51,412 nucleotides of DNA from an uncultured Bacteroidales bacterium. Its GTDB lineage: Bacteria > Bacteroidota > Bacteroidia > Bacteroidales > Bacteroidaceae. The stretch is taken from NCBI GenBank assembly GCA_902774275.1, contig CACYHN010000022.1, forward strand, positions 1-51,412. Direction: 5' to 3'. Shown here piece by piece: positions 26,640 through 33,546 of this stretch (positions are counted from its first letter, which is position 1; every line of letters starts with the position of its first letter). Position numbers and translations under genes: made by a program. Below the pieces are notes generated by a model. That model searched no databases and was not told the DNA's origin. It saw nothing but the letters and a program-made list of their open reading frames with translations.

Positions 26640-27731
26640 TCATTTTTCACCAAATACGCACCATCGGATAAACGGGATGCGGTGCAGCACCTCGTAAATG
26701 AGTGGTGACAAGGTAAATACCGCAACTGTCAGGATAAGGTATATTGCAACCGGGGGCAGTTGGGTATATGTCTTCATCATATAACCAAGGCTGGCCACCA
26801 CAAGATAGTGCACAATGTAGAGCCCGTAACTGGTGCGGGTCAGATACTGTGAGAAGCCGTTGGTGCAGTCATATCGGGCATTAAACCAGCCCATCATGGC
26901 AAGGCACATAAGCCAACCGTAAAGGCAGTTAAGAGGTGAACCCATATACTCCGGTGATGTGTTGTTCTCTCCCCAAGTTGTTATAATGAGAATAACTCCT
27001 GATATCACTGAGGCTACCATAAGCGGAATCCAAGCCTTGTGTACCTTATTTTGAACTTCATCATGCGAGAATACAAAATATCCCAGCAGGAAAGTTATCA
27101 GATAGAACACAGGCTTATAGAGGTTTATCAGACCATCGGCCGAATCGGGACGAGGGTTCTTTACAAGCGTCTGCTCACAAAGCCAGAACAGTATTCCAAG
27201 CAGGATAATCACAACTATTCCGCTTTTACCGCATAATGTCCAGAGTTTGTCTTTACCGTCAACTTTGCGTACCAGTAAAAGAACTAAAGAGAGCAGCCAG
27301 AGCAGCTGAATAAACCACAACGGACCGGTTCCGCTCACTGCATAAATGCTGTATTTGACGGATATGGGCAAATCACTAACCACCGTACCGGCGGGAATGG
27401 CATTGAAATATCCAACCATCCAATGAAAAACAAAGAGGCCGATGGTTCCGGGCACAAGAAGCTTGCGGGTACGTGTCTTAAACCACTCCTTTCCGGTCTT
27501 GTTCTGCAATGAGTATCGGGCACTGATTCCAGCCAGAATGAACATAAGCGGCATAAACCAGGGATAAACAATGTACATAAGAATATCCTGGTACTGCTGT
27601 ACCTCAGGAAACTCCCCAAAGCCGCCTATGCCGCCAAATACACCCTTGTTGTTAAAGAAATAAATAACGTGATAAAACAGCACCAGCAACACCGTTGCCC
27701 AGCGCAGATTGTCAATCCAATGCTTTCTCAT
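26640..27731 (-). CDS. Membrane-bound acyltransferase (acyltransferase 3 family)
   Basis: A 363-residue protein with about ten membrane segments. It begins MRKHWIDNLRWATVLLVLFYHVIYFF, with the R and catalytic His of the acyltransferase 3 family (RWATVLLVLFYH; His21). Members move acyl groups such as acetyl or succinyl onto sugars or lipids at the cell surface; the target is unknown. The AbrB-like gene ahead of it overlaps its start by four bases, an uncommon partner for this family. It converges on the HEAT-like gene. Confidence 0.85.
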   Translation of the reverse strand: MRKHWIDNLRWATVLLVLFYHVIYFFNNKGVFGGIGGFGEFPEVQQYQDILMYIVYPWFMPLMFILAGISARYSLQNKTGKEWFKTRTRKLLVPGTIGLFVFHWMVGYFNAIPAGTVVSDLPISVKYSIYAVSGTGPLWFIQLLWLLSLVLLLVRKVDGKDKLWTLCGKSGIVVIILLGILFWLCEQTLVKNPRPDSADGLINLYKPVFYLITFLLGYFVFSHDEVQNKVHKAWIPLMVASVISGVILIITTWGENNTSPEYMGSPLNCLYGWLMCLAMMGWFNARYDCTNGFSQYLTRTSYGLYIVHYLVVASLGYMMKTYTQLPPVAIYLILTVAVFTLSPLIYEVLHRIPFIRWCVFGEK

Positions 27732-27943
27732 TTTGTAAGGCCATCCATAGCCTGATTGATAATGTTCTGGAATAACTCTGTCTTGAGCATGGCTATGCCC
27801 TTGTCATCGCCCAGCATCATAAGGGAATCACCCGGCTTGATATCGTACTGTTTACGTACGTCACGCGGGATTACAATCTGTCCCTTGTCGCCCACCTTCA
27901 CTACTCCAAAGATGTACTTTCCGTCTTTCTCTTGAATTGCCAT
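27728..27943 (-). CDS. AbrB/MazE/SpoVT-fold DNA-binding protein
   Basis: A 71-residue protein with the swapped-hairpin AbrB fold: VVKVGDKGQIVIPRDVRKQYDIKPGDSL at about 14-41 is the family core. Such proteins act as transition-state regulators or as antitoxins. No toxin gene (MazF, PIN) is adjacent. Instead it overlaps the acyltransferase start by four bases, so it may control its own two-gene unit. It is divergent from the ICMT-like gene, with 104 bases between them holding two opposed -7 boxes. Confidence 0.85.
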   Translation of the reverse strand: MAIQEKDGKYIFGVVKVGDKGQIVIPRDVRKQYDIKPGDSLMMLGDDKGIAMLKTELFQNIINQAMDGLTK

Positions 27944-27969
27944 TTGTGGTAAAAGTTAGAAATTTCCTA

Positions 27970-27977
27970 CAAATGTA
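27970..27977 (-). promoter_or_regulatory. Candidate promoter -7 element for the AbrB-acyltransferase unit
   Basis: TACATTTG on the minus strand, exact TAnnTTTG, 26 bases before the start codon. Confidence 0.45.
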
Positions 27978-28017
27978 ACGCTTTCTTTCAAAAGGAGCAC
28001 ATTCTTTATAGATTTAT

Positions 28018-28025
28018 TACTTTTG
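28018..28025 (+). promoter_or_regulatory. Candidate promoter -7 element for the ICMT-like gene
   Basis: TACTTTTG, an exact TAnnTTTG box, 22 bases before the ATG at 28048. No clear -33 element. Confidence 0.45.
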
Positions 28026-28047
28026 TACAAACAATACTGGTCAACTA

Positions 28048-28539
28048 ATGAAACAAATCAGAGAGATATTCGGTTACCTACTTGGGTTCCTTATGTTTAT
28101 AGTGGGTATTCCCGCAATCATGTGGCTGGCATCAGGCAAGCCGGAATTGGGTTTTAACTGTAGCTGGAATGTTATCGTGGGTATTATTATCGTTTTTTCA
28201 GGACTGATACTGAGTGTCTGGACCATCATTTATATGAAAGTTGTGGGCCGGGGCAACCCCATGGATGCTTTTGATCACGAGATAGCACCCCATACCCAAC
28301 ATCTGATGACCGGAGGCGTCTATCGCATCTGCCGGAACCCTATGCTTTTGGGTACATTCCTTTATCTGGCAGGCATCGTCCTGTTGCTTTTTTCTTGGCA
28401 ATCGGCCGTAGTGTGGGTGATTTTTGTAATCATTATGTCGTTCCAGGTATCATCTGAGGAGAAACGTCTGGAACGTGACTTTGGTCAGGAATATCTGGAT
28501 TACAGGAAACGCACCGGCCGATTTACACCCTGGCCATAA
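28048..28539 (+). CDS. Isoprenylcysteine carboxylmethyltransferase/PEMT-type membrane methyltransferase
   Basis: A 163-residue protein with four to five membrane segments and the ICMT/phospholipid methyltransferase signature at its C-terminal half: GVYRICRNPMLLGTFLYLAG (about 91-110), then EEKRLERDFGQEYLDYRKRTGRF (about 137-159). The RNP and EE...Y..Y motifs form the SAM and substrate site in the family. Bacteria lack prenylated CaaX proteins, so the natural substrate is probably a lipid or small molecule; it is not known. It stands alone with its own promoter box. Confidence 0.82.
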   Translation: MKQIREIFGYLLGFLMFIVGIPAIMWLASGKPELGFNCSWNVIVGIIIVFSGLILSVWTIIYMKVVGRGNPMDAFDHEIAPHTQHLMTGGVYRICRNPMLLGTFLYLAGIVLLLFSWQSAVVWVIFVIIMSFQVSSEEKRLERDFGQEYLDYRKRTGRFTPWP

Positions 28540-28604
28540 ATCTCCAGACTCCGTTGTTTTAGGCGGTTTTTTACTTTTTTGTTTTATGTCCGTATAATTG
28601 ACAG

Positions 28605-29162
28605 ATGATGGAGATTGACAGCGAAATAATTGAGAGATGCCGTCGTGGTGAAACGGGTGCTTTCAGGGCTGTGGTAGAGTCTTTTCAGCCTATGATATAT
28701 TCGCTGTCGGTCAAGATGCTGGCCGATGAAGAGGAAGCCAAGGACATAGTTCAGGACACTTTTATCAAGGCGTGGCAATCATTCAGCAGTTATGACGGAC
28801 GGTACAGCTTATCCACCTGGCTCTACACCATTGCTTCGAGGCTCTGTATAGACCGCATAAGGAAACAGCGTTTCAGTGAACCTATGAATGATGACATCGC
28901 GGTATTTGAGGGATATGCATCAGATTCCAGTCCGGACCGTCAGTTGGAGAGTAGAGAATGGGTATCGATAATAAAGGTACTGGCACAGAATCTAAGTAAG
29001 AAACAGAGGTTGGTTTTCACTTTGAGCCAGCTGGAAGGATTGGATACAGAAGAGATAATACGGATTACAGGAATGGATGCCACCCAGATCAAAAGCAACC
29101 TTTCACTGGCAAGGAAGAGTGTCCGCGAACAACTTATAAAACTTGGGTATGAAAAAGACTGA
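28605..29162 (+). CDS. ECF-type RNA polymerase sigma factor
   Basis: A 185-residue sigma-70 family factor with region 2 at about 20-90 (AKDIVQDTFIKAWQSF and YSLSTWLYTIASRLCIDRIRK) and region 4 at about 125-180 (LSKKQRLVFTLSQLEGLDTEEIIRITGM then QIKSNLSLARKSVREQL). Region 3 is absent, as in ECF factors. It is followed, with 14 bases of overlap, by a small single-pass membrane protein, then a lipoprotein, a common layout for a sigma factor and its membrane regulator in Bacteroidetes. What it senses is unknown. Confidence 0.88.
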   Translation: MMEIDSEIIERCRRGETGAFRAVVESFQPMIYSLSVKMLADEEEAKDIVQDTFIKAWQSFSSYDGRYSLSTWLYTIASRLCIDRIRKQRFSEPMNDDIAVFEGYASDSSPDRQLESREWVSIIKVLAQNLSKKQRLVFTLSQLEGLDTEEIIRITGMDATQIKSNLSLARKSVREQLIKLGYEKD

Positions 29163-29535
29163 AGACATACTTGAACGCCTCAAAGGGCAGATGCCGCAAG
29201 TCCCTGACGGTGATTTGCTGACAGAAAACATAATGCAGGCTATCACGGGTGCTGCAGCAGCCAAACCCGGCCGGATTGTTCCTTTATGGCTGAATGTATT
29301 GAGAGTGGTTTCATCGGTAGCGGCAGTATTCCTGATAGCGTTGTTAATAGGCTTGAAAGGTCCTGATGCAGAACTCTCGGAGAATGTTGCTGCTGTTGAC
29401 AATGTTGAGCAGATATATCGGCCTATTGCAACCGATGTCAATTCTGCCATCAGGATTATGGAAACCCGTAGTGAAAAGAGAAAAGCAAGACAAATAAGAC
29501 AAACTCAAATAAAGAATCTGTATGCGAAATTTTAA
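29149..29535 (+). CDS. Small single-pass membrane protein, probable anti-sigma factor
   Basis: A 128-residue protein from ATG 29149 (an in-frame TTG six bases upstream is less likely). An N-terminal cytosolic part of about 44 residues (MKKTEDILERLKGQMPQ...) is followed by one membrane segment (about 47-67, LNVLRVVSSVAAVFLIALLIGL) and an outer part ending in a basic run. It overlaps the sigma gene by 14 bases and the following lipoprotein gene by 14 bases. Position and topology suggest it holds the sigma factor at the membrane; no zinc-binding HxxxCxxC motif is seen, so this is inference. Confidence 0.65.
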   Translation: MKKTEDILERLKGQMPQVPDGDLLTENIMQAITGAAAAKPGRIVPLWLNVLRVVSSVAAVFLIALLIGLKGPDAELSENVAAVDNVEQIYRPIATDVNSAIRIMETRSEKRKARQIRQTQIKNLYAKF

Positions 29536-30028
29536 GATATCCATCCTGGTTGCGATAGCAGCCCTGATGATCACTTCATGTGACAAGAATGTAACTATGG
29601 TTACAGAGATTAATCGTGACGGAACATGTACAAGACAGGTTTCAACTGCCGATGATTGTCTCTTGGATGATGAATCATGGGAGCAGGTGGAATCTCAGGA
29701 TACTTCTGCCCATAAAAAAGTTACTTTGCGTCGTTCATTCAGCAGTGTTGAAGAGATGTCTGCAAATCCCATACTGAGTGTGTATGGTGAACCAGTCCGC
29801 TCAGAGGCTTATCTCAAAAAAACATTCAAGTGGTTCTATACTGATTATACCTTTACAGAAACATTTGCCGGTTGGGGAGATCATTTTGACATCCCTATTA
29901 CAAAGTATGTAAGCCAGGAAGAAGCCAGTTTCATGTGGACAGGATATCCTGACCTGGTAGAGGGGATGACGGGTATTGATATGGTTGAAAAGCTGGACAA
30001 GATGATGATATATCCAATCCGCCGGTGA
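29522..30028 (+). CDS. Lipoprotein of the sigma-factor operon (possible N-terminal half of a split gene)
   Basis: A 168-residue protein with a lipoprotein signal, MRNFKISILVAIAALMITSC (Cys20). It overlaps the anti-sigma gene by 14 bases. I do not recognise a domain. Its end looks abnormal: the last residues LDKMMIYPIRR come from a frame that stops at 30028, while the other frame reads DDDISNPPVNRDVF straight into the next open frame. The change falls at a repetitive GATGATGATATAT run (30001-30013), a likely slippage site. It may be one gene broken by a frameshift, or two coupled genes. Confidence 0.55.
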   Translation: MRNFKISILVAIAALMITSCDKNVTMVTEINRDGTCTRQVSTADDCLLDDESWEQVESQDTSAHKKVTLRRSFSSVEEMSANPILSVYGEPVRSEAYLKKTFKWFYTDYTFTETFAGWGDHFDIPITKYVSQEEASFMWTGYPDLVEGMTGIDMVEKLDKMMIYPIRR

Positions 30029-30471
30029 ATAGGGACGTTTTTATCTCTTTGAGGGATTCTGTCATAAAATTCGGTTGTGAAAACGGATATGATGAATTCA
30101 GTGAGGTAAAATTATTGCTCAATGATTATTTCAAATCAGACGCCTATAACATATTCTATTCTTCCAGTTCGATAGCAGCCGATGAATTCAGGGATAAATA
30201 TGAGGCTGAGTCTGACAGTATTTTCTATCCGGTATGTAATATAATATTCCTAAAGGCACCCTATTGCCTCAAAATGCCGGGACGTGTGACTGATGCCGGC
30301 CGCGGTACACTTGCTGACGGTGTCATACAGTACCGCTTTGAAGGAGGATTCCTTGTCGCAGGTGACTATACCATCACCGCAACATCCCGTGTGGCAAACG
30401 TCTGGGCGTTCATCCTCTCTGCCGCAGTAATCCTCCTCGCTTTGCTGAGCTTCTTCTATCGCAGAAAATAG
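30025..30471 (+). CDS. C-terminal-anchored protein, possible C-terminal half of the preceding lipoprotein
   Basis: 148 residues if started at GTG 30025, which overlaps the preceding stop (GTGA). It has no signal peptide but ends in one membrane segment and a basic tail (VWAFILSAAVILLALLSFFYRRK). Its body reads like an exported domain (YRFEGGFLVAGDYTITATSRVANVW), which fits better if the signal comes from the preceding frame. Together the two would make a lipoprotein of about 315 residues with a C-terminal membrane anchor. It is the last gene before the RE3 hairpin. Confidence 0.5.
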   Translation: MNRDVFISLRDSVIKFGCENGYDEFSEVKLLLNDYFKSDAYNIFYSSSSIAADEFRDKYEAESDSIFYPVCNIIFLKAPYCLKMPGRVTDAGRGTLADGVIQYRFEGGFLVAGDYTITATSRVANVWAFILSAAVILLALLSFFYRRK

Positions 30472-30478
30472 TACAATA

Positions 30479-30681
30479 GGGAGACCCTTCTGTGTCTTTT
30501 ATTAGGAGAACTTTCGGGGTATCAGTATCTGAAACTACGCGCTTCGCGCTATCCCTCCCACCGCTAAGCGGCGGGCCCCTCCCGTTCACAAGCCCACGGG
30601 CGGCCATGGTTTCCGATACCGATACCCCAAAAGTTCTGTGCATCTTGGAAGATTATCAAAAAAGACACAGAAGGGTCTCCC
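30479..30681. repeat. Long structured hairpin element RE3
   Basis: A 203-base element closed by a perfect 22-base inverted repeat (30479-30500 and 30660-30681). A second stem follows inside, 30507-30529 with 30615-30637, with two exceptions. Both exceptions are A-C type on the plus strand and so G-U wobbles on the minus strand. The GC-rich head holds small hairpins GCGCTTCGCGC (30539-30549), CCGCTAAGCGG (30561-30571) and CCCGT/ACGGG (30581-30600). It sits between the sigma operon and the permease gene. Its sequence is unrelated to RE1/RE2. It could be a very strong terminator, a structured RNA or a non-autonomous mobile repeat. Confidence 0.6.
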
Positions 30682-30738
30682 TGATGTGTCCAATTTTTTG
30701 ACACTTTCGGCTTGAAAAGCACGTTTTTGCAATTATTT

Positions 30739-30770
30739 CTTGGAGAGCGCAGTGACTGCCCTTACTTTTG
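30739..30770 (+). promoter_or_regulatory. Candidate promoter for the FtsX-type permease
   Basis: TACTTTTG at 30763-30770 is an exact -7 box. CTTG at 30739-30742, 20 bases upstream, serves as a -33 element. The ATG follows at 30795. Confidence 0.5.
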
Positions 30771-30794
30771 CCGCAAAGAATAACAGCAGTCCTT

Positions 30795-33182
30795 ATGTTC
30801 AGCCATTATCTCAAAATTGCACTCCGGAACATTGCCAAGTATAAGACCCAGAGCATTATTGCAGTATTGTCAATTGCCTTGGGAATGGTTTTCTGTTCAC
30901 TCACGCTCATGTGGATACGGTATGAACGGAGTTATGATTCATTCTACAGGGACGCTGATGACATTTATCTTGTAATGGGACTTAATCCTGCTTACATAGG
31001 AGAGGGTTTCAGTAGTTATACCTCATATCCTGACGGTGCATATCTGGCAGAGAAATACCCACAGATAGAGGATTTTGCAAGATGTATGTCCGTTAATTAC
31101 AATGTTGTCCGTGACGGGAACGTTGTTGCTGACCTGGCAGGTCTGTGCGTTGATGATAATTATCAGGATTTATTTGGTATCAAGGTATTGGAAGGTGAAA
31201 ATATTCTGCATCTGTCCAAGAATGAGGCTGCTTTGACCAAGACTCAGGCTGACAGACTGTTTGAAAGCGGTAACGCAGTAGGACAGATGTTGTTTACACA
31301 CCAAGGTTTTTTCAGAGTCAAATCCGTAATAGAGGATCCTCAGAAACCAACTTCATTTCCATATGATATGCTTACGGGATATGATTTGGAAATGTTTGAT
31401 AGCAGGGGTTATATATGTACAAATCTGTTTTTCAGAGTAAGTAATGAAAACCTGCACATGTTGGCCCGGAAAATAGAGAGTGATACCATTATCTATAATG
31501 GCTCAATCACATTATCCGATGGTAATACGTTTACATACAAAGAATCTAATGAAATGAACTATAAACTTCTGCCCTTAAAGAAAGTGAGGGAAGAAGCTAA
31601 TATTTACACTGATGTAAAATTGAATGTAAGATTACAGTATGTGTATATCCTGATGCTATTGGGCATTGTGTTGATTGTATGTGCTCTGACCAACTACTTT
31701 ACGCTGTTTGTCACCAAAATGAGAATGAGGGTCAGAGAGATTTCCTTACGTTATGCCAACGGAGCCGGTATGAGGCAGATTGTTATGCTCTTCTGTACTG
31801 AAATAATTATAGTTTTATTTCTGTCACTCTCATCAGGTGCCATTATATGTACGTTTGTCTTACCGTTCTTTAAAGTCCTCAGTGTAATGGACAAGTCCGT
31901 TACATTTATGATAATGAGTTATCTTCTGTCTGCAGCAATAATAGGGGCGTTGTCCGTATTGGTTGCATTGGCATTTATAGCTGTGACCGGGCGTAAACAG
32001 TTGGCACGGTATTTCGGCAACACCGAAAGCAATAGAGGAACAGCTGTCGGATACAAGATAAGCATAGGTTTCCAATTGGCTGTGAGCCTCTGCTCCATAT
32101 TCTGTTCAGTAGTTATCAGCAGACAGTTGAACCATCTGCTGCAATCATCAGATATGGGATATAAGAAACACAATGTCGGTTACTGCTATCAGTATGGTAT
32201 GTCAGAGACCGATGTCATGGCAGCAAGAGAAAAACTAAAGATGATGCCGGAGCTGGAAAAGGTTGTTTATGGATTTAATCCCACAAATTCTTATACTATA
32301 TATTCCTCGGTCAATGCTGATACTGTCAACGGGGAACCGAACACCATCAAAATAGTAATGATTAAAGCCAACAGGGATTATCTTGATTTGATTGAAGTGG
32401 AACCTGTGGCCGGTGAACTGTTCAGCCAGGAAGAGCGGAATAACGTAGTCCTGATAAATGAAACCCTTGCCAATATGCTGGGAGGAGCTGATCGGATTGT
32501 CGGAAAAGAGATATTCTCTCACGGTGATCCGCTAACTGTCAAGGGTGTTGTTAAGGACTTGTGTTATTCGAACCCCAAAAATGAGATTGCTCCGCTGGTT
32601 TATGAATACATGAAGGAGAATAATGAAACAGGGGTAAATGCACATTCCTATTTCCTGTTCAAATACAAGGAGGGTGTCAGATGGAATGATTTGCAGAATA
32701 AAATAGAGGAGACAATGCGTGAAATCAGGCCAAATGCCACGTATAATTCCCAAAATATGGAAATCAGTTATATGGCTTACATAAAGTCGGAGTCAATGTT
32801 AAGTTTACTATTGATAACCATCACCTTGATCTGTGTAATCGTAGCCATCAGCGGCCTTTACAGCATTGTTGCTCTGTTGTGCCAGAAACGCCGCAAGGAG
32901 ATTGCCATCCGCAAGATAAACGGTGCCAGGATGAGCGATATCCTCAGAATGTTCCTTAAAGAGTATCTGCCCATAATCATATTGAGCGCAATAGCCGCCT
33001 TCTCAGTAGGAGCAACTATAATGCACCGCTGGCTCTCCACCTACGTCCGCCAGACTCCCATCACCATTTGGGTATATCTCTCCGTATTCCTTTGCATGCT
33101 ACTGATCATTGCCGTGACCGTGTTCGGCAATATCCGCCGTGCAATGATTGAGAATCCTTCCGAAGTAATAAAAAGCGAATAA
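30795..33182 (+). CDS. ABC transporter permease, FtsX/MacB family
   Basis: The start at 30795 (795 residues) is chosen because MFSHYLKIALRNIAKYKTQS is the typical N-terminus. The plan is that of Bacteroidetes FtsX-like permeases: a first membrane segment (about 21-42), a periplasmic MacB-PCD domain (about 45-270), three membrane segments (about 285-400), a second segment plus periplasmic domain (about 425-670), and three C-terminal segments (about 680-790) containing KRRKEIAIRKINGARMSDILRMF, the coupling helix. It has no ATPase domain and no ATPase gene is next to it, so the partner must lie elsewhere. Members of this type often export peptides or respond to antimicrobial stress. Confidence 0.85.
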   Translation: MFSHYLKIALRNIAKYKTQSIIAVLSIALGMVFCSLTLMWIRYERSYDSFYRDADDIYLVMGLNPAYIGEGFSSYTSYPDGAYLAEKYPQIEDFARCMSVNYNVVRDGNVVADLAGLCVDDNYQDLFGIKVLEGENILHLSKNEAALTKTQADRLFESGNAVGQMLFTHQGFFRVKSVIEDPQKPTSFPYDMLTGYDLEMFDSRGYICTNLFFRVSNENLHMLARKIESDTIIYNGSITLSDGNTFTYKESNEMNYKLLPLKKVREEANIYTDVKLNVRLQYVYILMLLGIVLIVCALTNYFTLFVTKMRMRVREISLRYANGAGMRQIVMLFCTEIIIVLFLSLSSGAIICTFVLPFFKVLSVMDKSVTFMIMSYLLSAAIIGALSVLVALAFIAVTGRKQLARYFGNTESNRGTAVGYKISIGFQLAVSLCSIFCSVVISRQLNHLLQSSDMGYKKHNVGYCYQYGMSETDVMAAREKLKMMPELEKVVYGFNPTNSYTIYSSVNADTVNGEPNTIKIVMIKANRDYLDLIEVEPVAGELFSQEERNNVVLINETLANMLGGADRIVGKEIFSHGDPLTVKGVVKDLCYSNPKNEIAPLVYEYMKENNETGVNAHSYFLFKYKEGVRWNDLQNKIEETMREIRPNATYNSQNMEISYMAYIKSESMLSLLLITITLICVIVAISGLYSIVALLCQKRRKEIAIRKINGARMSDILRMFLKEYLPIIILSAIAAFSVGATIMHRWLSTYVRQTPITIWVYLSVFLCMLLIIAVTVFGNIRRAMIENPSEVIKSE

Positions 33183-33225
33183 CAGCAATTCTCTCCATTT
33201 GAACAAATCTCTCCATTTGCAGGAG

Positions 33226-33417
33226 CAGGACTATGGGGGTTGGGGACCATCAGTGAAGTGGCGTAAAGCGTAGGACCACCGAGATGCCGTTAAGAACATC
33301 GTTGCGTACAACGACCGTTAAGCCCCGTAGGGGATTAAAAAGGAGGCGATCGATGTTTAGGCATCGAATGGTCCGGAGTAGCCACGGAACGTTGTGTCCC
33401 CAACCCCTATAGTCCTG
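33226..33417 (+). repeat. Structured intergenic repeat RE2, candidate plus-strand RNA
   Basis: A 192-base relative of RE1 (4684-4877). Closing arms 33226-33247 and 33396-33417 pair over 22 positions with one G-U wobble on the plus strand, yet their outer sequence is wholly different from the RE1 arms. Shared blocks are 33243-33273, CCGTTAAGAAC at 33287-33297 and 33374-33400. Internal hairpins: GTTG/CAAC (33301-33312), CCCC/GGGG (33323-33333) and CGATG/CATCG (33351-33366). It lies after the permease gene and before the gltS promoter. It has no coding potential. Two copies of CTCTCCATTT sit just upstream (33191-33200 and 33209-33218). Confidence 0.6.
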
Positions 33418-33449
33418 CGGAGTTTAAAAGAAAAATAATCCTTCGTTCG

Positions 33450-33519
33450 AAGATAAGCTGCGCCTCGGGAGAAAAAACAAACAAGTTTGTTTTGTTCTCC
33501 TCTCAGCTTGCATTATCTT
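33450..33519. repeat. Imperfect inverted repeat spanning the gltS promoter
   Basis: AAGATAA (33450-33456) pairs with TTATCTT (33513-33519). Inside, GCTG/CAGC, GGAGAA/TTCTCC and ACAAAC/GTTTGT continue the pairing with gaps toward a centre near 33483. The right arm contains both promoter elements of gltS. The left arm carries a damaged copy of the same promoter facing the other way. Confidence 0.45.
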
Positions 33520-33521
33520 TG
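33491..33521 (+). promoter_or_regulatory. Promoter for gltS-mutS
   Basis: TTTG at 33491-33494, a 19-base spacer, and TATCTTTG at 33514-33521 match the Bacteroidetes -33/-7 consensus at every position. The gltS ATG at 33547 follows 25 bases later. Confidence 0.65.
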
Positions 33522-33546
33522 AAAGACAAATGGAAAAGTGAGTGTT

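Noticed and set aside
28549-28585. Hairpin or promoter before the sigma factor gene
   Set aside because: CCG/CGG gives only a three-base stem, and TACTTTTTTG does not fit TAnnTTTG; neither is strong enough to annotate.
30410-30701. Open frames on both strands with RTFGVSVSET and SDTDTPKV motifs
   Set aside because: They come from the two arms of the RE3 inverted repeat, so similar peptides on both strands are a by-product of the palindrome.
33191-33218. Direct repeat CTCTCCATTT x2 as a CRISPR start
   Set aside because: Only two 10-base copies, 18 bases apart, with no array.
33241-33420. RE2 as an rRNA or tRNA fragment
   Set aside because: It has no tRNA cloverleaf or recognisable rRNA core sequence; the hairpins differ from those of known RNAs I can recall.
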